Part shown: piece by piece, positions 23,250 to 37,700 of the stretch
Position numbering within the stretch: position 1 is the stretch's first letter
How the letters are laid out: each line of letters opens with the position of its first letter
NCBI GenBank assembly: GCA_017591395.1
Contig: WEDG01005477.1
Span: forward strand, 23,793-87,792
DNA from: Schistocephalus solidus
Taxonomy: Eukaryota > Platyhelminthes > Cestoda > Diphyllobothriidea > Diphyllobothriidae
Direction: 5' to 3'
Length of the DNA stretch: 64,000 nucleotides
Program-made: the position numbers and the translations under genes
Notes under the pieces: generated by a model
What the model saw: only the letters and a program-made list of their open reading frames with translations
What the model was told of the DNA's origin: nothing
The model's database searches: none

Positions 23250-23740
23250 GAGCCCCAAAATACATGCATTCCCACTTGTACAGATGACGCTGGTGTGGAA
23301 TACGGTCAACACCCTTCCAGAAATCTATTCAGGCCACATGCACAGTGTCTTTTGTACCGAGTGCACTTTGCACAAAATTGATGTCAGCATGACGGCTGTA
23401 CGACAACCACTTTTGTGAAGCCATGTTTATGCGGACTGTTTTTCCTTCTGTGGAAAATATTCCGGTATAGAGCGATTCAAAGCATAGAAGATATAGCGGT
23501 TTTGGTCAACTCTCGGTCATGTTCAAAGAACAGATTTGTAGGAATCTCATTTGGACCAGGAGATTTACATTTATTCAAGCTTTTTAGTTCTAAGAAAATC
23601 GTTTTTTTCTGAAAAAGAATATTTTGAGTACTTGACGCTCGCAACGTTTCACAATTATGTGAAATAAGAACAGCTTCTCTGGTGAAAACAGGCCAAATGT
23701 TCTGAGAAAAATACCGAGCTTCGTTTTTATGGTTCAATAT
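23250..23740 (-). mobile_element. CR1-type LINE RT fragment
   Basis: The minus strand reads LKSLNKCKSPGPNEIPTNLF with the conserved KSPGPxxIP block (about 23600-23540). Nearer 23300 a shifted frame resembles FLEGVDRIPHQRHLYK, the RT F-x-K-A-F-D block. It is truncated and frameshifted. Confidence 0.75.
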
Positions 23741-25397
23741 CTGGAAACGTTCATCACTCCTCGTAACAGGAATCAGATTATTGTAACGTGTTCACTTTTG
23801 CAAGCAGCTCGGTGGAGTAGACTTCTCTCAAAATCCCATCTTCTTTTAAGAATAAGCATTTCCCCTTGTTTATTTTGGACTTTATGTTCTTTGAATACTG
23901 CCTTTTCGCTGAAACCGCTTAACGTCTTGCGCAGTCTTCATTTTTTGTTAATGTCTGTTTTGAGATCTCATTTTAGCCAATGGGCCGGTTGGATATCCTA
24001 GGCTTTTATAATGGACAGTGGCTCTTCCTTACATGCAACAACCGCTTTTTAACAGGTTTAAAGTCCTTATTAACGCCCCTGGAGAACAGAGCATCTCAGT
24101 CCATTTGTGATGCCTCAGGTTCCATTCGGCCAAAAGCTCCTTGATGTATATTGAGCCTCATTTCACTTATAAAATATGGTACAGAATATAGACCGTACTC
24201 CCATTAAAGTACAGCGTGATGAATTCAACCAAGTGGATATAGGCAGTATACATAATCGATATTATCTAAGACTTTTGTGAAGACGAGATGTAAGCAATTA
24301 GTTCGTTGCGATCCATGCCCTTTTGTTGGTGAGATTTTCAGCCAACGGTGATCGAAGGCGTACGTTGAACACTTAGCATGTACATCGGTCCTTCAAAAGT
24401 CGGGTATACTGATCTCACCTATGTGAACAACATTAGGTAGACTACCAATCACCCTTATATTCTCCAGCAAAGAACTGTCTGTGTCTGTATCCATCTTTGG
24501 TGGTCTGCAGAGCGTCATGGCTTCAAGGGACTGTGACCACTATGCCTTTATAGTCAGCCAAAAAGCCTCCGTATCATCAGTAATATTTTGGTCCTATCAT
24601 ACAAATTTAAGGAGCTCTTTAATGCCCGATAACTTCCACACCCTGGCGGTCCATCCCATCCCTGCAAAATATTTTGTTTCCTGGAAGTGCTTCTATACGA
24701 ACACTGATTGCGTGACAGCAAGGTTTATTTTATTGCTTTGAAATCTGAAAACAAATTGGGTTCCCATATACTCAGGTCGTCAAGCTAAAAAACCGGCACT
24801 AAGCGTTTATCTACAAGAATTGCAGTTTGTAGCATTCGAAAGTCCTTAGCTCACTTAAGCTGGAGTTGGCCAATACTACGTTACCGCTGCTGTGATGAGC
24901 ATTGGTGGTTCCAGAACAATCACTCGTCCCCTGAAAATTGCCATGTTGCCCTCTTCAGCTGCAAGTATCTTATTTATTTCTTCTAATAATAATCCTCCTG
25001 TGTCGATGTCCTTATTGTCTCTCGGCTTCCTCGGACGGATTGAATGGCCGAGATCTATCTGTTTGAAGTGTTGAAGAGCTTATCAAGCCAATCAAAGGTC
25101 AAAATTATGGCCTTTTCATTGCCCTATGAATTAACTCGATCTCCATGCATACTTGATGCCAAAAAATATAGAATACTGGTTAATTAAGAAAAATTGGAGA
25201 TACTTTTTTCACATGACATGCTCCGAACCAGAACACTCGACTGGCAAAGAACCAACTGCCTGTATTTGGTTTTACAAATCATCAGACATTATCACCAAGC
25301 TCAGTTTTTTTATCCCACTCGGCCGAAGTGATGGTATGTGGATTTACATGTTATTCTTCGTTTTTGCATATTCTAGATGAAAAGAAAATGTAACATT
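23741..25397. other. Non-coding stretch
   Basis: No gene is recognised. Short frames (up to 90 codons) have no nameable motif. Confidence 0.4.
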
Positions 25398-27190
25398 TAA
25401 GTCACTTTAAGTCACTTTATTTAGGGAAGTAGGCTTTCGCCCTTGAGCTCCCTATTCACATGCACAAATGTCAATAGTACAAACGTTTACTGTGATATAT
25501 CTGACAAATGAAAATGTAGGGCCATCGATATGTGTGGGCCAGGTGAAACCTGCCGCTGTTTACACAATCTTCATTATATTGACAATAGTTTCTCAGAAAA
25601 TGAGTATCTAGTTTGAATTTTATGTGTCAACAGTTCCTGAAAGGACAACCTCGTCAGGGAGTCCGTTCCATGCTCTAACGACCCTCTGCGAAAAGGCGTT
25701 CCGACGGACTTCCGTGTAGAAAAACTTCCTCTGCAGTTTAAAGGGATGACCCCGCAGATGTTCCGTCTCAGCCAATTCGAAGAAGTCAGCAAATTCTAGG
25801 GCACAATCGTTGCCTCTGACAATCCGGTAGGTTTGGATGAGGTCACCGCGTAGTTGCCTGTAATTAAGAGGAAACAAATCAAGTTCATTCAGTCTGGCTT
25901 CGTAAGGCAGCTGTCTAAAATCCTTGACCATCTTCGTAGTCCTCGCCTGCACTCGTTCCAGCTGTAGATAATCCTTCTTAAACCACGGACGCCAGGCCTG
26001 GACGGCATATTCCAAGTGAGATCAAACAAATACCCCGTAGGTTTTTCGGAAGAGTTCCTTATCAATCTGCACAAATTCACGTCTGAGCGCAAATAAGACA
26101 TGTGTAGCGCGTTTAGCTGCCTTTAAACACTGTGAAGATGGCTTAATTGAAGAGTTTATTAGAACATCGAGGTCCTTCTGTTCCTCAAAAATTGAAAGGG
26201 GCTGCCCATTGAGAATGTATTGGTAGGAATCATCCTACTTACTGGTCCTTCTGGTACGCAGTCTTAGGATCACACACTTCCCAACGTTAAAATTTAAGAG
26301 CCAACGAGCAGACCAGCTGCTAAGACGGTTGAGATCCTCTTGAAGTGCGTGCCTATCGAAATCAGATCTGATGACCCTCCACAATTTAACATCATCTGCA
26401 AACATGATGGCAGTGCAATCCAGGTCGTCGACACAGTCGTTGATGTACACTAAGAAGAGTAGTGGCCCTAATACCGAGCCTTGGGGGACACCACTTAGAA
26501 CCGGAGTAGGTGTTGACTTCGAGGTATCGACGCACACAGTTTGCAATCTATCTGTAAGAAAGTCTGTGATCCATGTCAGCAGCATTCCTCTTATGCCGAT
26601 TTCAGATAATTTGAAGATGAGACGTTTGTGTGGGATACTGTCAAGCGCCTTCTTGAAATCAGTGTATATGACGTCAACTCTACCATTTTCGTCCAGTGCA
26701 CGAATCCACTGCTCTGTGGAGAGTAATAAACTGGAAAGACAGAAGCGATTCTGTCTGAAGCCATGCTGGAGATCTGAGAGTAATTGGTTTTCCTCAAGGA
26801 ACTTCATGGTTGCCTTCTTGATTATTGATTCCATTATTTTACAGCAAATGGAGGTTAGGCTGAAAGGCCGATAATTGTTGACATTAGATCGAGCACCACT
26901 CTTGTATATGGGGTATATATTTGCTGCCTTCCATTCAGATGGCAGTTTTCCTGATTCAAATGACGAATTAAATATATGCGCTAGTGGTTTGGACAGTTCG
27001 CTGGCCAGTTCTTTCAAGGTAATTTCCATCGTATGAGAGAAGATTTTACCGATTTCAACTGCATCTGAATATTTACGAGCAATTACAGCAAGGATAATTA
27101 TTTGTTCTTCTGTAGACCATTGACAGTCAAAACCCACTGACGAGTTGCAATCAGAAAAAGTGACCTCAGTTGCTAAATAAAAACGTAAAA
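25398..27190 (-). mobile_element. CR1-type LINE, 5'-truncated, RT almost open
   Basis: A minus frame at 27137-26235 (300 codons) covers the RT: KLPSEWKAANIYPIYKSGAR, NNYRPFSLTSICCKIMESII, LQHGFRQNRFCLSSLL, FKKALDSIPHKRLIFKL, SGVPQGSVLGPLLFLVYIND and the catalytic IMFADDVKLW. After two stops the C-terminal domain continues in the frame at 26015-25620 (YAVQAWRPWFKKDYLQLERV, RRNAFSQRVVRAWNGLPDEV). The 3' end carries a decamer repeated twice (aagtcacttt on the plus strand, 25398-25419), like the short tandem tails of CR1 elements. The endonuclease is absent. It is the best-preserved LINE in the window. Confidence 0.92.
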
Positions 27191-30100
27191 TAAATTAACA
27201 GGAAGCATAATGTTAAGAGAATACACTTTGAAACTAGACAATTGTAATAGTTAAATAGACCCGCGTGAAACCATGATGCGCTTTAAAATTCAACGGAATT
27301 GGACAAGCTCAAAATATAAACCCAACCTGATCGCAGCCAAAAGACCCACATATCGCCTACACAGAAAACGGATAGAGAGCAGCTCGTTCAGGTCAATGAT
27401 ACTGGGGGCCAAATACGCAAACTATTTTAATCTCAGAATGGTTTAACAGTCATTTCTTATACTTGCAACTGCATTTAATTTTGACATACATGTCGAACTG
27501 TGACTAGTTTGACTTTTACCCCGAATTGTGAACTGAGAAGTGAGACAAACCCTTGCCACTCGATTTCTGTCGACCTTCGCAAAGTTGCGCGTTGTTTGAG
27601 TGTGAGCGCTCCGGTCGTACTGCTGTTGCGCTTACAAACCTTTATAATTATAGCTTCTGATTTTCTCCTTCATCCGGTAGATATACCTATTTATGGCTAG
27701 CTAATGTATTTTTTAATGGAAAACTGGTACTTTAAGACTAATCGAACAGTAGCATTGAAAGTGTCCAATGTACGTTCGGACGTATAATCTCACCTTTGGT
27801 TAAACGGCACATCTCCTTCTTATCCTTCGCCAAAGTGGCCTTGCTTCCCGCGTGCATATTCAAAATCATGAACGAACCTATTTAACTGGTAAACGCAGGT
27901 ATCTCAATGACATAACTAAAAAAGGTATAGCCGGCAGCTTTCTCACAGTCTTTTACGGCGTTCTGTTTTTGTTGTCTTTGTACTGAAATCACTTCATTTA
28001 GTTCATTTTAAAGTCTTTGTTGAATGCCCTAGGGTTTAGTTTGGTCTATTTACTTCTGTTGATTTCTGTAGGCATGTGGATTCAGCGTAAATGCTGCGCT
28101 TTGAGTGGAATTTTCGGCAATATTTGCGCTGACATATCTGAAAATCAACGAAGCAAAGCTCGATTATGTAGATGCAGAACGCAAACGGTGCCAGCATTAA
28201 AAAATACACCGGCTGATTATATTATGGGCTCGGTGATATAATTTTGAGTAAATGCTCTCTACCACGATTTAAGGCGTCAGCGAAGTTTCATCTTCTCTAA
28301 CAGTGCCTGAGTATTGTTTTGTAATCGTGCATTTACGGCTGTGGTCCTGCCTGATCTCGTCAACTGTACTGATGTCGCAGATGTACCTTTATATACGCTA
28401 TGCAACAGAAGATTTGGAGATTTCGACCCACTTTCCTCTCCAGCTACACAGACTGGGGATACATGAACCACCGCCATGCCTTGGCGAACTGTACTTAGTC
28501 AAGTTATCAGTTAAACTCGTTGACTCAGGTGAGCAGTGGCTTCTATCCAGGCCGTAAAATTAAGCTCGTTTAGTGGACGATGATATGTGTGCCATCGCTA
28601 CCTCGCAAATCCTTGTTTGATGCCCTGATATATTCACGCACTGTTATCGCATGGTTTACGACCGTCTCGAGTAGACGTCAGCACACCTCATTGAAAAGTT
28701 GGTTGTTATTTTACGGGTTTAGTTGCTGAACACTTGTTTAGATGTTCATTAAGGACGTGATTGTGTGATACACATCCAGAGAATAGAGGATAATAATGAC
28801 TAACCAAATTCTTCCAGGCGATTTATACTTTTCATACAGGCCATGTTTTACCTCCGATCGATAAATAGACCAATTGATTGGACGGAAGGTCGTGCTAGCC
28901 TGGTTGACCCAGTTGTTGATTGATTGTTTGTCCGAGAATTCGATCGGATGTAGTCGAACACGTCCACAAACCCAAAAGCTTAGGCTTCGAATGGACAAAT
29001 ATCGCCGACAGAAAAGACCGAGATGCTCATTTACTGCCTTACAGCAGTTTATTTATAAGTATTCTCGGCTACTTTTGCCTTTATCATCGATTCAACAGGC
29101 TGAAATTCTGTAAAACAGCTAGCTACTTTGCAATGCCACCAAAATCAAACAGCATAATACAAGTACGACGATCTGCTGTAGCACCAGAAGGGCATGCCAG
29201 CACGTTTCGAAAGCTCAATCTATCATGGTATTTAAGAGAGTTGTTGAGCGGATGTGATCCTGACGGTCGCCTGAAGTAACGCTGACAAATCACTTCTCAT
29301 AACTTATTCAAATTTTTATTCTTACACAATTGTGAACCCGAATCATTAAAATTAATTACTACCGAATCGACCTTGGGAAATCCTGAGAAAAGGAATTAAA
29401 TCAGATGTAAAATCCATCCAACAGAGGCGTGTTCTTGATAGCAATGGCGTTGTTCGAGATTTCGATCAAGCGAGAGTTTGCTGGCCACTAAATCCCGGTC
29501 TAAGCTGAACAACACTTAGTCATTACCTACAGGTCGTGGTGCAAGTTGAAACGTTTGAATAGATCATTCGACTATAACAGGACCTTCAGGAAGAAATCAT
29601 CATTTCATCTCTCTTTAATCATTGGCAGTCATTTTTTTATTTTGAAGTCATTGAAATTCCTTACATGGGTCCCTTAACGCTTTATTCTTCCAACGTCCAC
29701 CTGTTCTGAAGGCAGGTTCAGGAATCCTGGAGCTGCGCTCAAGTGCAGCAGTTGACAAGACTGGACAGCCAGCCTGCAAGTATCCTACTCGACCTGGTTC
29801 CCAGCTCCAGACGCTCTAGGTTTCAGTAGAGGGAGGATATCAGGGCTCACATAAGTTATAGTCAAGAGGGCCACATTTAGCAGCCGTTAGTTTGACTTTC
29901 GATACAAACACGAACTAAACAATCCCATGCATATCAGCCTTCTAAGCCATCAATTCTGTGGTTTGTGATAGTTTTGAATACAACATGTTTGTAATACTTA
30001 GGGATACACCGAATTACGACGCCTAGGAGTACTTCTAAATCGGAACCTTTTCCCCTCCCCCTCTCTTTTCTTTTTACGATGCACCAACAGCCTCTCGGGT

Positions 30101-31763
30101 CCTGTTGGCTGATGAATGATAAAATTGATTGCGGTGGTCAACATAACGTGAGCCACCGTCAAACGCGTACCGCGCGTAGTTGCAACTCATGCACGCCTAG
30201 CGTATCCCGATTGACTCATTCAATGAACTAAGGTGACCTGTCCTACAGTCAGCCATAGTGGTGACGCAGCTCATATGAGGACAGTGAATTATCGGCAGCC
30301 CTCAAAGGTATAAAAATCATGACGATACCTATTTTTATTTCGGTCGACTTCTCTACAACTACATTGGGAACACATTCCTGGAACGCCTGAAGATCCCCGA
30401 AATCCGTTATTATCTATAGATGTCCGTCATAAGTGGTCGATTTTATTGAGATTCTGCTTTCGAAAATCGGCTGTCATCTATTGCGTTTCGCTGAAACCCT
30501 CATATTAGATGCAAGAGACAAATTTTCGGCCTAACTTCACTGGGACACGGATATCCAAAAATCGCAACTTCCTGCTTGTATAAAAAGGCCCTTCAAAATA
30601 TATCCCGTCTATCAGCGGAGCATTCTTAATTATGTCTACAAGTTTTGCTTTTGTTCTACGTGTGTGTTCTTATTCTTGGGTTAACACGTCCGTTATTAGG
30701 CAGATTGTGTGGCAATTCCAAAATTACTGTCAATATTCTCTAGATTTTTCTGGGTGCAATCGTAGTTTATTCACCGGAATAGCGGCAACAGAGGTCAAAG
30801 GCTGTGTAAAAAGGTAGTCTTAATAACTGATATTCTCCGTGGTTCTATAGTAATAAACAGTAAGCCTAACATAGCACGATAGAACTAACAGTGCTGAGTA
30901 GAAAATTGAAAAGTGGAAGTAAATTTGAGGTGATTAGACTGGCACTAGCGTCTGAATATCGGTTTAAAATCGATCGAAAACAAACACCACGAACAAAGAA
31001 CGATAGGCATGGACGATTGAGAATGCAGAAACAAAGGAAACGGGGTTCGGATAAAGTCTGGTTACTAACACAGTAGTAAATAGAGCAAGAATGTAACGTT
31101 GACATGCAGAATGTCACAATTACTACTACTCTCTGAAATCCACGAGTGAAAGACATATATTTACTATGTGCAATCACCAATTAAATTGAATTGTGGTTTT
31201 ATATTCGTTTATCGTAATTTCCTGCTGAAATAACTTTATCACATCGTTTTTCGTTGGCATTTGTCACTCCTATTTGTTAGTAGAGGACTCGTATTTTTCT
31301 TCGAGCCCGTCAAAGCCGAGGTATTTAGATGTCTTGTTTCTACAAGCACTTGGTATGTGGAAGTGTGATCTGCTTACTCAAATAAATTCGCTTTACGATA
31401 AAGAAAAATCGAAACCAACGTGACTTTTATGAATTGTATGTCTGCTCAACATTTCTTTAATATTTTTGCAAACCAAATTATCGTTTACTTACGTATAAAA
31501 GTTTGTGACACCCAAAGTACTGACTTTATATTGTTATTTTTCAGTTAATCAACGTTTTATATCACTCTTTTATCCACATATTTTTAAGATGAATTAAGTG
31601 GCATTCCATCTAGAGAATAAGGGCCACATGTGCTGTCTATCTAATATTTTTAAACTGCCACCTCTGCTTTTCAGAGAAGGGAGAACCCAAATCCCGCTAA
31701 TTCATTTAACCGTCCAAGTAGTCTGTCTATCATGAACTAAGATTTAACACTTGGTACCACGCA
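27191..31763. other. Non-coding stretch upstream of the mitochondrial carrier gene
   Basis: No gene recognised. Slightly GC-richer patches at about 29690-29880 and 30040-30260 look like fragments of dispersed repeats but have no identifiable coding content. A tgcttttcag acceptor-like site ends at 31674, 89 bases before the carrier ATG; it could receive a 5' UTR exon or a spliced leader, which flatworms use. Confidence 0.4.
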
Positions 31764-34700
31764 ATGGAAAAGAACTATCTGCACAGCTTGGTTGTTCAAC
31801 TTCATCAGGAGCATCCGCAGTGCGTGCATTTCTTAGTCTGCTGTGCGTCGGCTTTTGTTGGCGAGACTCGTAAGTCATTCCATGTTGATTCGGTTTCATC
31901 GCATTTTTATGCCAGTCACCTACCCCCTAGATATTATTAAGACGCGTTTGCAAGTCGTCGGCCAGTTGTCCCCTACACGAACCAGACCCAGTCTTCTCAA
32001 ACTCACTGTCTCGATTGTCAAAAATGAAGGGCTTTTGAGCTTCTGGCAGGGACTTTCGCCGGCTCTGTACAGACATTTCCGTAAGTACTGTTTCTTTATT
32101 TCATTTTTTACACAAAGAACTGTACGAAAAATTTCAGGATGGCTAATAGGCCCGAAATGGCTATTCCAATCTCCCTTGTTTTTTTTTCGGTAAGGTACTT
32201 CTGCCCATAATACTAAGCCACTGCTCGGTTGCTGGCGGGGCTCGAGAGTGAGCCCCAAGGCCGAACGGGACGAATGAATCCCGTAACCGATCGGTGAGCT
32301 TTCATCAACCAATTTCGTGCTTTTTAACTGCGTTATTTAGTTGCAGTAGCTTCGTCTGGTAAAAACTAGCCGGATCTTTTTCTGTCATTGTATTTTTAGT
32401 TTGGAAGGTTTCCGTACACTGACTGTCACTGATACTTCATTGTGCAGAAATGCACATATGGCCCTGAATTTTTTTAACCATCCTGTAGTACTCAATCTGC
32501 TTTTCTCAGTAGGATTCCTTTGCTTTACTTTCTAATAGTAGACTTTAATCATCAACTGGGATGATTGTATAGACAATATGAAAATTGGTGCTTCCCTATC
32601 TCTGGCGATCATAATCCCGGTTGCTCGTCAAATACCAGGTCACCTTTCAAAAACGCCTATCGGATGCTTTATCGGTGAACTCACAAGGAAACCGGTAGCC
32701 TGGCGATCGTATAAACGGTTTGAACAAGAAACATAAGCGTGCAATTAAGCAGAGTGGGATTTAGCAGGTTTCTGAGTGTGCACATTTTCCATCCCCCGAG
32801 CTGAAAATCATGGATTGTATGGCGTTGTGCTTGAGGCAGCGACGCTCCGCTGTTGTTTAGCCACCACCATGTCCCTGTGAACGCTACTTCCAAAATTAAC
32901 TTGAGCCGTAGCTCCCCAGTTGCATATATTGGCGAGTTTGAAAGAAGGTTTCCTATACTTCCTGGACTTGAGGGTGAACAGCTTCACCCCCGCATCACAC
33001 ATAAATGCCACATGCCGGTAGGTCGTGGGTAACACTCACCATATCTTAATACCGTTATGGCGCTGTTGGATTTGTTAGATCGGTGTGCAACCGCGCACAA
33101 AGGCAGTAATGCTGAATGGTCCGCAAGTTATCAGCCAATCTGCCCTCAGAACATCTGCACTCTTCGCCACCTGGGGACACGCCGGATAGCCCCCAGGCAA
33201 ACACAGTCGTCCTAAATGTCGCGAATGCAAGTAAAGAGCATATAATAGGCGCCGGCGCAAATTCCTAGATAGTACGTCTCGTTGTGGCTAATCTTATTTC
33301 CAAGCCCGATCAGTCTACAATGGGGATAACGGAGTTTGGCCAACACTAGAAAATCCATCCTCCAAGAACACTCTTTACTATAATCAGTTTGACGCTATTG
33401 GATCCATCATGACGTTTTATCAGTGTTGACTGGAGGGCTGCCAACTGACGTTATGGATAGACCTTTCTGAGGATTAATTTCCAACGTGCAATGCTATTTA
33501 TTTGATGGTTTTTGTGGCATTCTCACCTTTTCGAAGTCCGGGACCTCCCTTAAATAAGCCCGTAGTTGTGGAGCACTCCTTTAAACGGGCAGTCTGATAG
33601 ATGCACTGGACCAACCTGGGGGCCAAATCAGGGTACGGCAGACGTTATTTGGGTTGAGCTCCCATAACAAATGTTGAACATGGGGGTGGAGGGCGTGCTT
33701 AGCATGGGTACGCGCAGGTGCCGGCTCATGCCGCACCACCCACTTTTGCCACGTCTGGCACCCGACCCGCCTCCGGTCTTCTCGAGTCTGTCTCGACATC
33801 GGACACAGGCGGGTAAGGGAAGAGAGAGTGTGGTAAATGCTGTGCAAGTCTAATATCACTTAAAACTAATTTGCGCACAAATAAACGTCCCTGCACCACT
33901 CTCCTGTGAAACTCAGGGTGGACTTCGACGGTCGAACTCACCCGCAGGTGTGGACTTAGAGACCAGTCCGTGTGTGACACGTGCAGACCGTTCGTTGAGT
34001 GCTGTCAGCCACTACGGTCACAACCCCTCTGGCCGTCTGGACGTCGTCATACCATCGGAATCTGGAGGAAGAGGGAGGAAAAGGTGAGGAGGATGCCTCA
34101 CAAGTCCGATTCACCAAATCCATCACTGTTAGGTCCATTTGATGGAGTAACGGTTGATTTCGTCACTTGGAAATATTGCAATTTCTGTTTTTTTTACTTC
34201 CAGTTTGGACTTTTTAACGTTTTGCGTATGCTCCCTTGCAAGTATCTTGCAAGTCTTCTATTTGAGATGTTTACTTTGCAGTCTATACTGGGGCCCGAAT
34301 GCCAATCTATGAGGTCATCCGTGGTCACGTGTTCTCAATGCCGCCCGCCAGCAGTGAGGCACGCAAGGCGTGGTTGGAGGAGATGAAGAAATCAGAGCAG
34401 CTCTCTGACGGTAACCAAAACTGCGAGCGTCTTTCGCCAAAATACTTGTGGCGGGCAGCGGCCGGGGGAATCATCTCGGGTGCGCTCGCCCAGTTCATCT
34501 GCAGTCCAACGGATCTGCTGAAGGTAATTGTGAAGTTCAAGATGGCAGTCGCAGCTTTTCATTAATCCCTGGTAGTCCGTCATGGTGGACTGCAGCCCAT
34601 GCCGTCGTAATCCTGTTTTACATCAAATTGTTGATGCCAATTTACTTATCGACTAGTGCTATCTTTTTCCAGCCATAAAAGTCCGCTTTTTTGGTTTTTG

Positions 34701-37700
34701 AGAATGTAGTAATGTCAAGGCGCATTAATTGTCGTCTATGGTGGCAAAACTCTTACTACCAAAGCAGTTTTACAAGTCAATTGAGACCCAGTCTTTCAGA
34801 TAACCGTGATTCCAACTGCTTGAAGGCAGGAACACTAAGTTTTGATTTAGGAGCTAACCGATCTGGCCATAGGTAAGCTAGTCGATTGCAAGCGTCAGGA
34901 GGACTGTTATCGGATCACCTAGTCTCCTTCGCTAACTTATTTGCATTCCATCAGTGACTACTCCCAGTGGCTTGTTAAGTTTCGCAGTTTCTGAGTTCAC
35001 TGTAGTCTGATGAGTATGTTTCTCAATGTGATAGGCCATCTCGCGCTCTCTCTAAATTTTCCTCTTGCTACTCGTTTCCTCACAACGGAGAGAACTTTTT
35101 ATGTGCGGCCCTCCCATGCCAGTCAAAGGGTGACCTGGTAGTTTAATTCATGCTTCTTGAGCTCATAAATATGTGAAAGTATTTTGTAAAACACCTTTTG
35201 TAATTTGTTTCCATTTCTGTGGAGTAAATCTTGCGCAGGTCTAACGGTAGATTGTGTTTGTGCTTAACCACCGACTAGGACAATACCTTCGAATAATTTT
35301 GCTTCTGAATTTCGGAAGGACCCTTGCACATTGTTCTAGCCGGAATTTCATATTTCCTTTGTTTGCAGGTCCGGCTGCAGACCGAGCGGCGTCGAAACAT
35401 GACTGTACATCCTCCTCCAAACGCAGCCGTTCCGCATGCCTCTGCTATGTAAGCCCGGCAGTTTTAGTCCAGTTAAATAGTGTGCATTGCAAATGGCACA
35501 ACAGTCCTAATACCCACTACCACCACAGCCACGGCGACGACCACCACCACCAGTAATGGTTTTTCGTCACCATAATTTCCACTAAGTTTGTTATTATACT
35601 CTTTGCGGCTTTGTTGAGTTCTTTTGACTCAAACGGTTGCAGCTGTTTCATACTAGCTTGTTGCATCACGCATTTTGAAAATTTTACGTCCGATCTGTAG
35701 CAGCTGCCTGCGTTCCTGGACATTGTCTCCTTGAACCTTTTGACGGCGGCCGCAAGCGAACTTGCTTGGCAGCATTTCGTGGTGACTATGTTACTGTGCC
35801 GTTCCACCATCGGGTGCTATTTGATGCACCATTTAGCCAGCTAGGCTAACGGTATATGATTATTGTAAATGATAGACAGAAGAAAAAAAATATAGGAGGC
35901 CGTGTAGATTATCTAGGAGATTATCAGGGGAGCTTCAGGAGCGCAGTTGGCCTCCTAGGTCTCAGACCAAATTTTTGTGGCTGAGGTTTTGAGGTTGCCA
36001 AAATTTCCCCACCTGACCAGTCTCTTCGTTCTTATCTGCAGCCTCTGTAGCTGACATCCTTTTCTATCAAGCATCCTCATGCGTGCTGCCAGTTCTAGAT
36101 CTCCGTCTGGGAATAGCCTCTCGTAAGGATCCAAACCGTTGGATTCACCCAGGCGACTTTCATAGGAAGTGCGTCCTCACTGACACTGTCAATACTTTCA
36201 AGTCCTTAACCTTACGATGCTGCCATCTCGGAGCTATGTTAAGAACACTGTATCTATAGAAAAATTCGTGTGAAGGTTTACGAAGAAGATGAAATAATCA
36301 GTGAATTCTTGAACAGTTGAACTGTTAAACACTCCCGGGGTTATCGATTAACATGACGATATCTTTCTGGAGCAACGCACTGCTCCTCTCCTAGCTTCTA
36401 GCATGTTGGAAGCAATTTTCGTCGTCGTTTTATTGTTTCCCACGGTCTCAGGAGTGCACTCGTTTAGCAGCTCATTCATCAAACAGAAGTGACCTAAACT
36501 GTCTCGATGAAGGGGTATAATTACGTGTTGGTAAGTTCATCGGCAGCTTCTACGTCACTGTAAGGAATGACTAAGCAATCGATTTGTGTTAGAGGTTGTT
36601 GGGTCAGTCGTATGGTCCTCCTGGAAGTACCAGTTAACGCGATATAATCTTGGTTGCTGCAGTGTAAGTTTGTTTACTGCAGGGTAGTCTGCTTGAACAA
36701 ATTTTAGTAAGTGGTCGGCGCTGTCCCAACGGATTCTAACGCCTAAGTTATCAAGAAGTAGTCATCCCCGTGCACGCTTTTATAATTTCCCAACTTCTGT
36801 GGGTATATTCTTGTTACGAGCACCGTATTCCTATGAACAAAGACATTCTTAAAAGCCTTTTTCGTTTAGTTCAACGTCAACGAAAGCACTCGTTTAAAGT
36901 GCTGTGATAGCGATTTTCCTGTCATGATCTTGCCCCCGAACGCACTGTAGTCTTGCCGACACAAGCTTTAACTGCAACGGAGGTCATAGGCAATCTGAGG
37001 CTTAAGGGCTATTCCATGCAAAATTCAACTTTTAGGTACAGTACTCTAACTTGCGCTTAAGAATCTTTGAACTCCCAGTATATTAGCACCCCTTACGATT
37101 TAATGTGCTATAATTATTTCTTACAAACCGTGCCCCTCAGCCCCCCATGTCTCCCTTTCTCAGGCACTGAGTGCAGGGTGGGAGGGGAGAAGTTGCTATC
37201 CCTGTGCCATATTCTATTCGAAAATGGAAGCTTTCCAAACCGAACTTTCATCATAACAATCGTCTTAGTGAGGTATAACTGGCTGCTGGTGGCAATTAAT
37301 CCTGAAATGGCCCTTTCCGTCTCTTTTATCTTTGTCAGCACTACTTCTCGACTGTATAATATCCTTCGATAGCCTGAATGCGCTCCAGACCAGATGCCCA
37401 GAGAAAAAACGCCAATGTTCATTTCCTTACTACGGCCAACAAGACAGATGAAAACCTGTTTGTTTTCGTCGGTCTTACCGTCCAATCACTTGTAACTCTT
37501 GCAAATTTCTCAAATGTAACTCTTGACTCCTCTCATTGATTAGGATTTTCTCTATGGGTTACAGGTGACACGAGGTGACACGTGTTTCGCCGGTATTCTG
37601 CCGCTGCTTGACGTAACTGGTAGATTCTCCAGCCTCAAGATTGCTGCTTTTCTTCTCTCTGTCTCACAGACTCTCTTCTAGCGCCATCAGTGAAATAAAT

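Noticed and set aside
30100..30125. CTGATGA at about 30108 near a GC-rich patch
   Set aside because: No GAAA with a matching stem II or helix III follows within a plausible distance.
33581..34138. Three overlapping frames on the minus strand
   Set aside because: They come from the GC-rich island, overlap each other in different frames and show no domain.
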